A DNA stretch of 64,000 bases from JAFEDN01 sp963818985 (GCA_963818985.1 CAWFUJ010000007.1:1-64000); one strand, 5' to 3'; numbered from the stretch's first letter, positions 1 to 10,270 are shown. The notes: a model not told the origin generated them from the letters alone. Translations and numbers: made by a program.

Positions 1-80
1 ACGAAGAAAGTAATTATGCAAAGTAATCCTTAAAATTATCCATTAATTCAATCATATTATCTTATTTTACTTTGCATAAT
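1..80. repeat. RIT element left end
   Basis: The first 26 bases match the reverse complement of the right end (3428 leftwards) at 21 of 26 positions, starting ACGAAG on both sides. Inside, a 14-base word ATTATGCAAAGTAA (13-26) is repeated in inverted orientation at 67-80 (TTACTTTGCATAAT). The right end has the same internal pair, so each terminus carries two facing copies of one probable recombinase-binding site. Confidence 0.75.
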
Positions 81-136
81 ATCCTAGAGTGATAATAGAG
101 CTTGGTGCTCTAATTATCACTGTAAGGAGATATTTT

Positions 137-1353
137 ATGCAAAACAAACCATTAGTTGATCTGCTCCAGGATTTGGAGCAAGAAATGTTACGACTTGGTT
201 ATACTAAAGGTTCCATGAATTTTATCGGAGTCAATGGCAAATGTTATTCGATTTGCAGAAGAAAGAAATCTTTTATTCCGAACAACTTGGGCTTGATTTC
301 CTTGAAAAACATTTACACATTTTTGAAAATGATTTAAATCATACGCTTACCCAATCTGAAGCACAAAAACTCCGTATTATCCGGATGATTGGTGATTTTC
401 AACTACATCACACTATTTTACGCCGATATTATAAGCATAAGCAGATTCTAACTGAACCTCATTTTTTATTTCTATCAGTAACCAATTTAAATCTATTGTG
501 TCGATAAGGGTTATTCTAAGGTCACGACTGACCATTACGTCAAACAATCTGCACAATTCATGGATTATCTAGCTTCACAGAACATGAAGTTGTAAAAAAA
601 TCAATTTGATTGATTCATACTTACATTAAAACTTTAGCTGGTTATACCTATAAAACTGTTGAACAAAATATTTGTTCAATGCGTGCTTTTTTTCGCTTTC
701 TTTTAGAAATAGGGGTAGTACAGACTGATTTTGCAGCAAAAACCCAATGGTTCAGGCAAGAAAGCAAACTCGTATCCCATCTGTGTGGACAGCAGATGAG
801 TTGAAAAAGCTGATTGCAGCTATTGATAGAGGAAGTCCAAAAGGTAAGCGAGATTATGCCATTATCCTGTTAGCCTGCTGCTTGGGGATGCGTTGCATGA
901 TATTAAACAGCTAAAAATGGAGAATTTTCATTGGGCAGAAAAAAATTCGTTTTCATTCAATCTAAGACAAAAACTTCCATTGTCTCTTCCACTGACACCG
1001 GAGGTAGGTTGGGCTGTGATCGATTATCTCAAATATGGTCGACCTAAAATAGATAGCCCATATCTTTTTGTAAGACATATAGCTCCTTTTGGTCCATTTT
1101 CAGAAGATGACCATTTAACCCAGTTGATTAAAGGATATATGGAACTGGCACATTTGCCTACTTTAAAAAAGAGAAGAGGAATGCATTCTCTTCGGCACAC
1201 CATGGCAAGTCATGCTTCTGGAGAAGGATACTCCGCTTTCTGTTATTTCAGATATTCTTGGCCATATCGATACCGATTCGACGGCGGTTTATCTCAAAGT
1301 TGATATGAAAAAACTAAAGGAATGTGCTCTTACTTTTGAGGAGGATTCTCATG
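137..1353 (+). pseudogene. RIT tyrosine recombinase 1, frameshifted
   Basis: The first recombinase of the trio probably starts at the ATG at 137, preceded by AAGGAGATATT. The product can be followed through several frames: an N-terminal helical SAM-like DNA-binding part (about 137-800), then an arm with the text ADELKKLIAAIDRG, and a C-terminal catalytic part that includes HSLRHTMAS (the HxxR box, about 1182-1210) and LGHIDTDSTAVYLKVD, which holds the expected catalytic tyrosine (about 1258-1305). At least four frameshifts interrupt it, near 230, 490-610, 750-800 and 880-1220. The reading ends near 1353, overlapping the start codon of the next recombinase by a few bases, as is usual in RIT elements. 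It is broken as read. Confidence 0.75.
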
Positions 1354-2338
1354 AATAATATTATTTATATAGGTCCTTTTAAAAATCATATTCAAAATCA
1401 TATGAAATTAAAGCAGGCTATTGGATACAAATATGATACCGAAGCCGTCATTTAAAACGTTTTGACAATTCACATTGGAAAAATATCCTGATGCCACTAT
1501 CTCTAACAAAGGAAATTGTATTAGAATGGTGCAGCAAAAAAACTTATGAGGCACAAGCAAATCAAAGTTCGCGTGCATCTATCATCCGCCAATTTGGAAA
1601 ATATTTGGATTCCATCGGAATTAAAGCTTACGTCCTTCCAAAAGGGTATTATCCTAAAGCGAGAAACAATATATACCGTATATTTATACTGATGAAGAAT
1701 TGGCAAAGTTTTTTTCCGAAACTGATAAATGTCAATATTGTTGTGAATGTCCCTACCGACATCTAATTATGCCAGTAATTTTTCGCATGATTTATATGTG
1801 TGGACTGAGAGTATCAGAAGCAAGACTACTCAAAGTGGCTGATGTTGATCTTGAAAATGGTGTTCTCACAATCCATCAGTCCAAAAAAGATAATAGTCGA
1901 CTTGTGCCTATGTCTGATTCTCTGACAGAACGTTGTCGAAACTTTTCGAAAAAAGTGCATCCTCAACCAATTGAAGATGATTATTATTTTCCAGGCATTG
2001 ATGGTAAACCGATGACAATAGGAAATGTTTATCATAATTTCCGTAGATTTTTGTGGCGTGCCAGAATTTCTCACGGTGGAAAAGGATATGGTCCACGAAT
2101 CTATGATTTTCGTCATACTTATGCTGTCCATTGTTTAAAAAAATGGGCTGAGCAAGAAAAAGATCTTACAGCATATCTTCCTGTACTCAAAACCTATATG
2201 GGACATGATTCATTTGATGAAACTGCTTATTATTTGCGTCTGACTGTCGATGTGTTTCCTGATATCACATTGAAAATAGAGACTCAATATCCAGGAATAA
2301 TTCCCAAATTAGAAGGAGAAATCGATGAAACCTACTGA
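1351..2338 (+). pseudogene. RIT tyrosine recombinase 2, frameshifted
   Basis: The second recombinase starts at the ATG at 1351. The N-terminal part runs in one frame to about 1450, shifts near 1455, continues to about 1665 and shifts again before 1700. From 1700 to 2338 the catalytic domain is open: the region around CGLRVSEARLLKVADVD holds the first catalytic Arg, YDFRHTYAVH is the HxxR-type box, and MGHDSFDETAYYLRLT holds the likely nucleophilic tyrosine. A core tyrosine recombinase acts by a 3'-phosphotyrosine intermediate. Its stop codon overlaps the ATG of the third recombinase (2324), suggesting translational coupling. Confidence 0.8.
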
Positions 2339-3340
2339 TTTTGCAAAATATCTCACCGAATTTCTTTCGGATTATCTACCAACACAAAAAAATGTTAGCA
2401 AGAATACTATTTATTCTTATCGAGATACATTTAAACTATTGATTAAATATTGTCAGGAAATTAAAAAAAATCCAGCGAAAAAATAACTCTAAATATTCTT
2501 TCAAGCAATGGATCATTGATTTTTTCAAATGGTTGGAAACAGATAGAAAGTGCAGTATCTCTACCAGAAATCAAAGGCTTGCTGCTATTCATTCTTTTTT
2601 TCGATATATACAGGCAGAAGAACCTGATGGCATATTTAATTTTCAAAAGATCATCAACATTCCTATTAAAAAAGCAAAGAAAACAATAGTGGAATATTTG
2701 ACACCAGAAGCGATAAAATTGCTTCTTGGAACAGCCTGATAAAAGTACGCAGAAAGGTAGGCGTGATCTTACACTAATCAGTGTTTTGTATGATTCTGGA
2801 GCACGTGTGCAGGAATTGATTGATATTAAGGTCTGTGATGTCACTTTACAAGAGCCAGCTGTTATTACATTAATCGGTAAAGGAAATAAAATCAGACGAG
2901 TTCCCATCATGAAGAATACAGCTGCTTTATTGCAAAATTTATCTTTGGAAAATAAGCTGGATAAACCCTGGAAAAATGAAAATCCATTATTTACTAATAA
3001 TCAGCATCATAAACTAACAAAAGAAGGCGTATGCCTATATAATTTCAAAATATGTTGCATCTGCGCAAGGAAAACATCAACGCTCGTCCCTTCAAAGTGA
3101 ATGCTCATATGCTTCGCCATTCAAAGGCCATGCACTTATTACAGGCAGGAGTAAATCTTATTTACATCCGTGATTTTCTTGGTCATGTTGATTTAAAGAC
3201 AACAGAAATATATGCCAGAGCAGATACAGAAACAAAAAGAAAGGCGATTGAAAATGTTTATCCTGATTTGATTGACAGTCAATCTTCCTGATTGGAGCAA
3301 GGACCAGGCATTGCTTTCATGGCTATCTGAATTAAAGTAA
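2324..3340 (+). pseudogene. RIT tyrosine recombinase 3, frameshifted
   Basis: The third recombinase starts at the ATG at 2324 inside the end of recombinase 2. The N-terminal SAM-like domain has the text VSKNTIYSYRDTFKLLIKYC, a typical integrase N-domain. Frameshifts occur near 2480, 2735, 3035 and 3290. Catalytic features are DSGARVQELIDIKVCDV (first Arg), HMLRHSKAMHLLQAG (HxLR box) and LGHVDLKTTEIYARAD (Tyr). After the last shift the frame continues to an LSELK-stop ending at 3340, a few bases before the right-end repeat. The pattern of conserved blocks in changing frames shows a recently intact gene or an error-prone sequence. Confidence 0.8.
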
Positions 3341-3349
3341 GCTTGAGAA

Positions 3350-3428
3350 ATTATGCAAAGTAAATGAAATTAAAAGCCTTATATCTTAATGCCTTAAGTA
3401 GTTTACTTTGTATAATGTCCTACTTCGT
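3350..3428. repeat. RIT element right end
   Basis: ATTATGCAAAGTAA at 3350-3363 faces TTACTTTGTATAAT at 3403-3416, and the terminus closes with TACTTCGT (3421-3428), the reverse complement of the left-end ACGAAG start. Spacing and order mirror the left end. Confidence 0.72.
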
Positions 3429-3432
3429 ATAA

Positions 3433-4212
3433 GGCGGAATTATCTCTCCGGCACTTTTAAATGCAACGCTCAGTGGATTAGAACAGGCTGTCAAAGCAGT
3501 CGTTTCTAAACAAGATAAAATCAATATCAGCATCTATGCCGATGATTTTATCATCACCGGAGCAAGCAAAACAGTGTTGGAACAGAAGGTGAAGCCTGCG
3601 GTGGAAAGTTTCTTGAAGCTTCGGGGACTGGAACTCTCGGCAGAGAAAACCAGAATCACTACACTTCAGGAAGGCTTTGATTTTCTCGGATTCAATGTGC
3701 GTAAATACGGAAATAAACTTCTGATTAAGCCGGCCAGGAAAAGCGTCCAACGGTTCCTGGATAATATTCGAGAACTCATCCGTAAGAACTGTGCTGCTTC
3801 GACGGCAGAATTAATCGCTCAGCTCAATCCTAGAATTAGGGGGTGGGCGAACTACTACCGGCACGGAGTCTCTAAGTCAACCTATAGTTATGTCGATGAG
3901 CAAATCTTCACAGCAATCTGGCGATGGATTAAACGCAGGCATCCTGAAAAGAATACTCAATGGTTGAGAAAGAAATACTTTCGTAGCCAGGGTCTTCGAA
4001 ACTGGATATTCTACGCCAAACGTCCTGCCACAGATTGTTCAACGTCATCCTTTCTGGATCTGATTCGCGCTAACCATACCTTGATTAAGCGTCATGTGAA
4101 AATAAGGGGCGACGCTTCTCCTTATGATCCTGCTTATCGAGAATATTTTGCTAAACGCGCATTGTGCCAGAAAATAACCCTCCGAAAAACCGGGTCAGGC
4201 GACTGGCCTTAA
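3433..4212 (+). pseudogene. ltrA: Group II intron reverse transcriptase/maturase, 5'-truncated by RIT insertion
   Basis: The open frame begins directly at Gly-Gly-Ile-Ile-Ser-Pro (3433-3450), the sequence that normally follows Pro-Gln in reverse transcriptase block 4, so everything before it was cut off by the RIT element. The catalytic YADD box follows (SIYADDFIITG), then the thumb and maturase domain X with LNPRIRGWANYYRHGVSK and WRWIKRRHP. The C-terminus has PYDPAYREYFAKR and then LCQKIT, which resembles the start of the usual HNH endonuclease zinc motif, but the rest of the HNH domain is missing. Such proteins help their intron to splice and to retrohome. The 5' half should lie left of base 1 if the RIT insertion was simple. 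The first in-frame ATG (3574) is not a true start. Confidence 0.88.
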
Positions 4213-4220
4213 GAAAATTC

Positions 4221-4290
4221 GAGCCGTGTGAAGGGAAACTTTCAAGCACGGTTCCTTGAGAAGCGAACTTCAGCAATGGAGTTCGCTTAC
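4221..4290 (+). ncRNA. Group II intron RNA, domains V and VI (3' end)
   Basis: Positions 4221-4254 form the 34-nt domain V hairpin: GAGCCGTGTGAAGG, a GAAA tetraloop, then CTTTCAAGCACGGTTC. Domain VI follows as a stem of AAGCGAACT (4261-4269) with AGTTCGCTT (4280-4288), and the 3' splice site is probably near 4290. It is on the same strand as, and just downstream of, the truncated reverse transcriptase, as expected for the intron 3' end. Confidence 0.85.
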
Positions 4291-4345
4291 TCGGCCCGGC
4301 CTCCATGAAGACAAAAATATAATTGCTAAGTCATTGATTTTAAAA

Positions 4346-4417
4346 GCTGGCGATCTGAATTGAACAGACGACCGGCTGATTACAAATCAGCTGCTCTACC
4401 GACTGAGCTACGCCAGC
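4346..4417 (-). tRNA. tRNA-Thr (anticodon TGT)
   Basis: The reverse complement folds as a full cloverleaf: acceptor GCTGGCG/CGCCAGC, D arm GCTC/GAGC, anticodon stem GCTGA/TCAGC with loop TTTGTAA (anticodon TGT), and T arm with TTCAATT in its loop. CCA is not encoded. The group II intron ends about 55 bases downstream of its 3' end. Confidence 0.93.
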
Positions 4418-4445
4418 TTAAGAGGATACTTTAGACAACTGGTGA

Positions 4446-5021
4446 TTAAGAATCAACCCCTAATTTGTCGACGATGTCAGCGATCACCGACTCGAAATTC
4501 AAATCAGTGTTGATGCAATAAGTGGCAAGACTTTTAGTGGGCTCAATCAATTGATCATGTATCGGTTTTACCTGATTATAAAACTGCGCCAAAACTTGTG
4601 CTCGCGTTTGACAGTGGTCGCTCATAGCGCGCGCCATCCATCGTTGTAAACGAATATTTTCCGCAACATCCAGAAAAACACATTCACTTAACAGGGCCAC
4701 AATTTTTGGTTGAGTTAAAATTAAAGCTCCTTCTAACAAAATAATTCCGCGGGATACATACTTTTTAAAGTTAAAGGCACATCAATCATATTTTCCCTGC
4801 TGCAATTTTGATAAGTGTCCGTATAATAAATCAAAATCAATGTTATTAGGATGATCAAACCGTTGACTTTGATCACGATAATAAGAATTTATACTTAAAA
4901 TATGGCAATAATCAGCTCCCAAAGCATCACGTAAAAGCCAGGCAAAAGTGGATTTGCCAGCGCAGCTTCCACCGATAATTCCAACTATAAAGATGGATTC
5001 AGGCCGATTATTTGTTCTCAT
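4446..5021 (-). pseudogene. udk: Uridine kinase, frameshifted
   Basis: Uridine kinase phosphorylates uridine and cytidine in pyrimidine salvage. The N-terminal fragment (5021 to about 4782) has the P-loop GGSCAGKST and the substrate-binding HPNNIDFDLL segment; the C-terminal fragment (about 4739 to 4446) starts at EGALILTQPK and has the lid region NIRLQRWMARAM. The two lie in different frames, joined by at least one indel between about 4740 and 4785. No other part is missing, so either a recent pseudogene or a sequence error. It lies downstream of htpG on the same strand with a gap of about 70 bases. Confidence 0.8.
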
Positions 5022-5090
5022 GATTAGTCATCCATCCATACAAACGACTACACACCTTGTGATTAACTGGGAGCCGCCACAACTCCAGTA

Positions 5091-7040
5091 TCAATCAGAT
5101 ACTTTTATTAATAGCCGGTTTAATTCCTTTACAAAGCCTGCTGGATCTGGCAATTGTTCACCTTCTGCTAACAATGCTTGACTGAGTAAAATAACCGCCC
5201 AATCAGAAATTTTTTGCGGATCTTGTAGCGCATGAATTTTTAATAACAAAGGATGATCAGGATTGAGTTCAAGAATGGGTTTAACATTCGGCACTTCTTG
5301 ACCCGCTGACTTTAATAAACGCTGCATATGACCACTTAATTCATTTTCATCAAACACCACACATGCAGGTGAATCCACTAAGCGATGAGTCGTTCGCACA
5401 TCTTTGACACGATCACCCAGAGCGGTTTTTATTTCTTTAATCACATCGGCAAATGTAGCCGCTTTCTGTTCTTGTTGCTCTTGTACTTCTTTATCGGCCA
5501 CTTTGTCTAAATCCAAATTACCTTTGGAAATAGATTGCAGCTTTTTACCTTCAAATTCTGATAAATGTGCGGTTAGCCATTCATCCACTCGATCAGATAA
5601 CAACAGAACTTCAATACCTTTTTTACGAAATACTTCTAGGAGCGGACTGTTTTTCGCGCCCAGGTATGAATCTGCAGCTAAAATAATAAATCTTATCTTG
5701 ATCAGGCTGCATACGCGAAACATAGTCGGCAAACGACACATTTTGTATGCTATCTTGTTGATGCGTGGAAGCAAACCGCAACAGTTTAGCAATGCGTTCT
5801 CGATTGGCAAAGTCTTCCGCAGGGCCTTCTTTCAATACTTGCACCAAACTCTTGCCAAAATTTTGATAGTTAGGCTGATCGTCGTCAGCTAATTTTTCCA
5901 GTAAATCTAATATTCTTTTTACACAGCCGGAACGCATTTTTTCAATGACTTGATTGGATTGCAGGATTTCGCGTGAAATATTTAAGGGTAAATCATTGCT
6001 ATCAATAACCCCTTTGACAAAACGTAAATACATCGGCATAAAATGTTCAGCGTCATCCATAATGAATACGCGTTTCACATATAATTTTAATCCGCGCTGC
6101 GATTCACGATTCCATAAATCAAAGGGGGCGCGTGCTGGAATATATAATAAACTCATATATTCTAGTTTGCCTTCAACTTTGTTGTGAGCCCAAGCCAGCG
6201 GATCTTCAAAATCATGAGCAATATGCTTATATAATTCTTTGATATTGTTCGTCATTAATTTCACTTTTAGATAAGGTCCATAAGGCATTGGCGCGATTAA
6301 CCACTTCTTCACTGACCACAATCGTTTCTGCTTTATCTTCTGCAATAGCTTCTTTCTCAGTTTTCATCACTGATTTATCTTCAGGCTCATTTTTTTTCAT
6401 CACAATGGGTAATACGATATGGTCTGAGTATTTGGTGATGATATTACGTAAACGATATTCATCTAGAAATTCTTCACTCTCCGGTTTCAAATGTAAAATC
6501 AACTTCCGTGCCCCGCGGAGGATATTGAATATTTTTAACTGTATATTGGCCTTGACCGTCAGATTCCCACATGACGCCTTGATCGGCTTGAGTTCCAGCG
6601 CGGCGCGTTCTTACTGTCACCCGGTCCGCCACCACGAAAGATGAATAAAATCCAACGCCAAATTGCCCAATCAATGCGGAGTCAGCACCCGCTTGTTTGT
6701 TGGTCAACATGTCACGGAAGGCACGAGTGCCTGATTTTGCAATCGTTCCTAGGTTTTCAATGACTTCTTCTCGTGTCATTCCTATGCCATTATCGCGAAT
6801 AGTGATGGTTTTATTGGCTTTATCAAAATCCACCCAAATTTTTAATTGGGAATCATTTTCAAAAAGAGCACCATCAGATAAAGCTTCATAACGTAACTTA
6901 TCTGCAGCATCGGAGGCATTGGAAATTAATTCTCGAACAAAAATTTCTGGATTACTATATAAAGAATGAGCCACTAAATTGAGCAATTGTTTTACTTCTG
7001 CTTCAAATGAAAGGGTTTCTGATTGAGCGGCAAAGGCCAT
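5091..7040 (-). pseudogene. htpG: Chaperone HtpG (Hsp90), three frameshifts
   Basis: This is the bacterial Hsp90 chaperone. The N-terminal ATPase domain is open from 7040 to about 6480, with ELISNASDAADKLR, DNGIGMT and GQFGVGFYS. A shift near 6480-6500 leads into the fragment with charged linker KKNEPEDKSV, another near 6230-6255 restores KELYKHIAHDFEDP of the middle domain, and a third near 5680-5700 leads to the C-terminal dimerisation domain ending at 5091. The full length, about 640 residues, equals a normal HtpG. All conserved blocks are present, so three single-base errors or very recent decay are likely. The start follows an AGGAGTATCAC-type ribosome site. Confidence 0.88.
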
Positions 7041-7151
7041 GTGATACTCCTCATTAATAAATTATTCTATAGATAAAATATAAGTGGGGATGATTTGGCT
7101 GGATTTCAAGATATCGGGAGTTCCCATTATGGAAACTCCCTTAGGATGTCC

Positions 7152-7180
7152 GTCATCCCGCGACTTGATCGCGGGATGAC
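7152..7180. repeat. Palindromic intergenic repeat (GTCATCCCGCG family)
   Basis: GTCATCCCGCG at the left arm is matched by CGCGGGATGAC at the right arm with a short loop. It lies between the divergent-side region of htpG and the end of the outer membrane protein gene, where it could also act as a transcription terminator for the latter. Confidence 0.7.
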
Positions 7181-7195
7181 AAATTCATCGGGAGT

Positions 7196-7936
7196 TTAAA
7201 TAACTAGCTTGAGAGAAAAGGTGGCGACCGCAATATGTGCTGCCGGCGCTGAATTTTTATTAATGCCGGTCGAAGTAGCAGGATCAAACCAACTATCCGA
7301 CGATCCAGGTACTAACAAATACTCAAGACCGACAAGGATTGGCAATTGGTAAGCTTGTAGATCCACGTCGAAACCAGCACCAAACAATACCGTCCAATAA
7401 CTTCCACTGCGTACATTATCGTATAAATCGCCACTATGACTCAGCGAACGATAAACACCACCGACTTTGGTGAATAGGTGGGTATTCGGCTGAAACGGTA
7501 AACCGGCGCGTAATGTTCCCGCTGCATATGCAAACCAAGATCTAACCTTGCCATGGATCTCATCCGTTCCCAATAAATCATCATTGTCATTAGTGCTAAA
7601 GAATCGTAGTTCTTGATTTGAATTGGGTAACACATATCCCCCCACTTCAACCCCGAAATTGTCGGTTGCTTGGTAACCTAATTTACCACCGAAGACAACA
7701 CCGTTGGTATCGATATCGCCAACGAATGGAGAGAATCCAAAAAAGTTGTTGGCCCCATCAAATATAAAACTATTCCAATCAGAATAGGCCCAACCCACAG
7801 CACCGCCGATATAAGCAAAAGGCGTAAAGGGGACGACACAAGCTGGAACGGTAGCCACCTCAGGGCCTCCGGCATAAACCGCAGTGCTTGCCAAGGCAAT
7901 GCCCACCACACTTAAAATTTTTATTTTACTCATCAT
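7196..7936 (-). CDS. Outer membrane beta-barrel protein
   Basis: A 246-residue protein with a clear signal peptide (MMSKIKILSVVGIALASTAVYA, cleavage after A-Y-A) and then alternating hydrophobic/polar strands rich in Gly and aromatic residues (FAYIGGAVGWAYSDW, GGKLGYQATDNFGVEVGGYVL) ending in a C-terminal strand TFSLKLVI. This is the design of small opacity-type porins of Legionellales and related bacteria. No specific function can be assigned. Two adjacent ATGs (7936 and 7933) are possible starts behind an AGGAA ribosome site. Confidence 0.75.
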   Translation of the reverse strand: MMSKIKILSVVGIALASTAVYAGGPEVATVPACVVPFTPFAYIGGAVGWAYSDWNSFIFDGANNFFGFSPFVGDIDTNGVVFGGKLGYQATDNFGVEVGGYVLPNSNQELRFFSTNDNDDLLGTDEIHGKVRSWFAYAAGTLRAGLPFQPNTHLFTKVGGVYRSLSHSGDLYDNVRSGSYWTVLFGAGFDVDLQAYQLPILVGLEYLLVPGSSDSWFDPATSTGINKNSAPAAHIAVATFSLKLVI

Positions 7937-8036
7937 AATAAATTTCCTGCTGAATGTTAGTCTTAAATCTTACCTGCCCATTTGGTACAAATCAAGCAAA
8001 GTATTCATTAAACTGCCATCCTGGATAACCCTGATT

Positions 8037-8160
8037 GTCATCCCGGAAAACCGCAGCATGAATAAAATGTCCCCCCCGAAACGCGCAGCGTGAATAAAAT
8101 GTCGTCCCGGATAAACGCTGCGCGTTTTCCGGGATAACAATCGGCGGATGACCGGCGGAT
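8037..8160. repeat. Cluster of partial palindromic repeats
   Basis: The intergenic stretch between recG and the outer membrane protein gene holds several fragments of the same repeat vocabulary: GTCATCCCGGA, two copies of GCAGCATGAATAAAATGTC/GCAGCGTGAATAAAATGTC separated by 36 bases, and AACGCTGCGCGTTTTCCGGGATAACA. No gene is seen here. Confidence 0.5.
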
Positions 8161-8164
8161 AACG

Positions 8165-10249
8165 TTAGACTTGCATATAATGCTTGGCGCTTCCAATCCA
8201 ACGGGAGATCAATGCGTCGGTTTGTTGTGGATAATGCTTTATCAATATTTGCGCGGCAGATTGAATTTCTGGCATTAAATGCTGATCACGCATTAAATCA
8301 GCCATTTTTAAGCTTAAAATCCCCGATTGACGGGTACCCAATACCTCACCAGGTCCACGAAGCTTTAAATCTTCGCGAGCGATAGCGAAACCATCATTGG
8401 TATTACGCAACACTTGCAAGCGTTGGCTTGCGTGTGCGGATAAAGGTTCTTGGAAAAGTAATATGCAAAAACTCTTTGCAGAACCTCGACCTACACGCCC
8501 ACGCAATTGATGTAATTGCGCCAATCCCAAACGTTCAGGATTTTCAATAATCATTAAACTTGCATTGGCAACATCGACTCCCACTTCTATGACTGTAGTC
8601 GCTACCAATAAATCTATTTGCGCATTTTTAAATGCCTGCATTTGTGCGTTTTTTTGATCGGCCGATATGCGGCTATGCAACAAACCAATTTTTAATTCTG
8701 TTAGCCGATTTTGCAATGTTTGCGCGGTGGCTTCGGCTGCCTTGCATTGCAAATCCTCCGAATCTTGTATTAATGTACAAACCCAATAAACTTGTTTGCC
8801 CGCTTTGCAAGCCAACCGTACTCTTTCAATCACTTCATCACGGCGCTGATTGGAAATTAAAGCAGTCACCACCGACTGACGTCCAGGAGGCAACTGATCA
8901 ATCACGGAGAGATCCAAATCAGCATACACGGCCATGGCCAAAGTCCGGGGGATCGGCGTTGCACTCATAATCAATTGATGAGGAAAACAATCATTCATGA
9001 TGCCTTTTGCTTTTAAAGCTAAGCGTTGATTGACACCAAAACGATGCTGCTCATCAATGATGAGTAACACCAAATTTTTAAAATGCACGTCGTCCTGAAA
9101 TAACGCGTGAGTGCCAATCAAAAGCTGTCCATCACCATTGGCAATTTCTGACAAAACTCGATGGCGTACCGCAGTGGGTTGTCTGCCAGACAAATAGCTG
9201 ACCTGAATTCCAAGCGGTGCAAACCAAGCTGAAAAATTCTGATAATGTTGCTCGGCCAATAATTCCGTGGGTGCCATCAATGCCGCTTGTGCATTCTGAC
9301 TAATCGCTCGCAGAATCGCCATCGCTGCTACTACTGTTTTCCCTGATCCAACATCTCCCTGCAATAATCGCAACATCGGACATGGCCGAGATAAATCACG
9401 ATCTATTTCTGCAACAACTCGCTGTTGAGCAGTCGTCAATTGAAAAGATAATTGACTTAAAAATTGGTGGCGTAATTGATCGGCATCCACTAGCGCCAAA
9501 GCTTTTTGCTGCTGCGCTTGCCAGCGCAATTTTTGTAATGTGAGTTGATGAGCAATCAGTTCTTCAAACGCCAATCTTTTTTGTAATGGATGTTGCCAAC
9601 TTAGCAATAAATCAACATTGGCATCCGCTGGAGGACGGTGCACGTATATCAATGCCGATACTAAATCAGCCAGTTGATATTTTTTTAATATTGTCTCTGG
9701 CAAAAATTCTATATTTTGCCTGGAATCTTGTAATATTTGTAATGCTTGATCAGTGAGGCGACGAAGTAAAGGCTGGGATAAACCCTGGGTGGTTGGGTAA
9801 ATGGGCGTGAGGTTCTTATCTAACATTATTTCATCTACTTCCTGAATATAACGATATTCAGGATGAATCATTTCAAAGCCAAAGTGACGGTATCCTCTGC
9901 GTACCTCACCAAAACAGAGTAACCGCGAACCTAAAGATGACAGCTGATTTTTTTGTTGTGCACTAAAATGAAAGAAACGTACATAAATACTGCCACTATT
10001 GTCGCGCAGCTGACACAATAAATTGGGACGACGTCCAGGACTTATCGTTGAAGACTGAATTTCTCCTTCAATCAATACATAATCGCCTTCGCGTAATGCG
10101 CCAATCGAAGTAATTCGAGTACGATCTTGATAACGGCTTGGCAAATGAAATAATAAGTCTTGCAGAGTGTTTAATTCCAAATGCCGTAAACATTCAGCAA
10201 TTTTTGGACCAACCCCTGTAAGCACTGAGAGCGGAGAAGTAAGCTCCAT
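8165..10249 (-). CDS. recG: ATP-dependent DNA helicase RecG
   Basis: RecG remodels stalled replication forks and branched DNA. The 694-residue product has the N-terminal wedge/OB domain (about 1-160, including YQDRTRITSIGAL), the helicase P-loop GDVGSGKTVVA, the DEQHRFG motif II, the SATPIPRT motif III, and motif VI QLRGRVGRG, in the normal order. Length is typical. Intact and convergent with nothing; ridA lies 21 bases upstream on the same strand, so recG may be the last gene of the gmk-rpoZ-spoT-ridA-recG group. Confidence 0.96.
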   Translation of the reverse strand: MELTSPLSVLTGVGPKIAECLRHLELNTLQDLLFHLPSRYQDRTRITSIGALREGDYVLIEGEIQSSTISPGRRPNLLCQLRDNSGSIYVRFFHFSAQQKNQLSSLGSRLLCFGEVRRGYRHFGFEMIHPEYRYIQEVDEIMLDKNLTPIYPTTQGLSQPLLRRLTDQALQILQDSRQNIEFLPETILKKYQLADLVSALIYVHRPPADANVDLLLSWQHPLQKRLAFEELIAHQLTLQKLRWQAQQQKALALVDADQLRHQFLSQLSFQLTTAQQRVVAEIDRDLSRPCPMLRLLQGDVGSGKTVVAAMAILRAISQNAQAALMAPTELLAEQHYQNFSAWFAPLGIQVSYLSGRQPTAVRHRVLSEIANGDGQLLIGTHALFQDDVHFKNLVLLIIDEQHRFGVNQRLALKAKGIMNDCFPHQLIMSATPIPRTLAMAVYADLDLSVIDQLPPGRQSVVTALISNQRRDEVIERVRLACKAGKQVYWVCTLIQDSEDLQCKAAEATAQTLQNRLTELKIGLLHSRISADQKNAQMQAFKNAQIDLLVATTVIEVGVDVANASLMIIENPERLGLAQLHQLRGRVGRGSAKSFCILLFQEPLSAHASQRLQVLRNTNDGFAIAREDLKLRGPGEVLGTRQSGILSLKMADLMRDQHLMPEIQSAAQILIKHYPQQTDALISRWIGSAKHYMQV

Positions 10250-10270
10250 AAGCTTCCTAAAATAACTACA

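Larger units (their letters stand above)
1..3428 (+). mobile_element. Recombinase-in-trio (RIT) element, decayed
   Basis: Three consecutive tyrosine recombinase genes on the same strand overlap or abut (137-1353, 1351-2338, 2324-3340) and are bounded by related inverted ends at 1-80 and 3350-3428. This is the layout of RIT elements, in which three different recombinases are encoded together. All three genes carry frameshifts, so the element is probably inactive unless the frameshifts are sequence errors. The right boundary is followed directly by the codons Gly-Gly-Ile-Ile-Ser-Pro of a group II intron reverse transcriptase, so the element interrupts that gene. The left boundary appears to coincide with base 1, but it could extend beyond the window. 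Confidence 0.82.

Noticed and set aside
4221..4290. The hairpins as a rho-independent terminator of the reverse transcriptase gene
   Set aside because: The 34-nt structure with GAAA loop and AAGCACGGTTC end is the group II intron domain V pattern, and there is no T tract.
5404..5892. 162-codon plus-strand open frame opposite htpG
   Set aside because: The antisense frame of htpG; all recognisable protein text is on the minus strand.
8632..8970. 112-codon plus-strand open frame within recG
   Set aside because: Antisense shadow of an intact recG.
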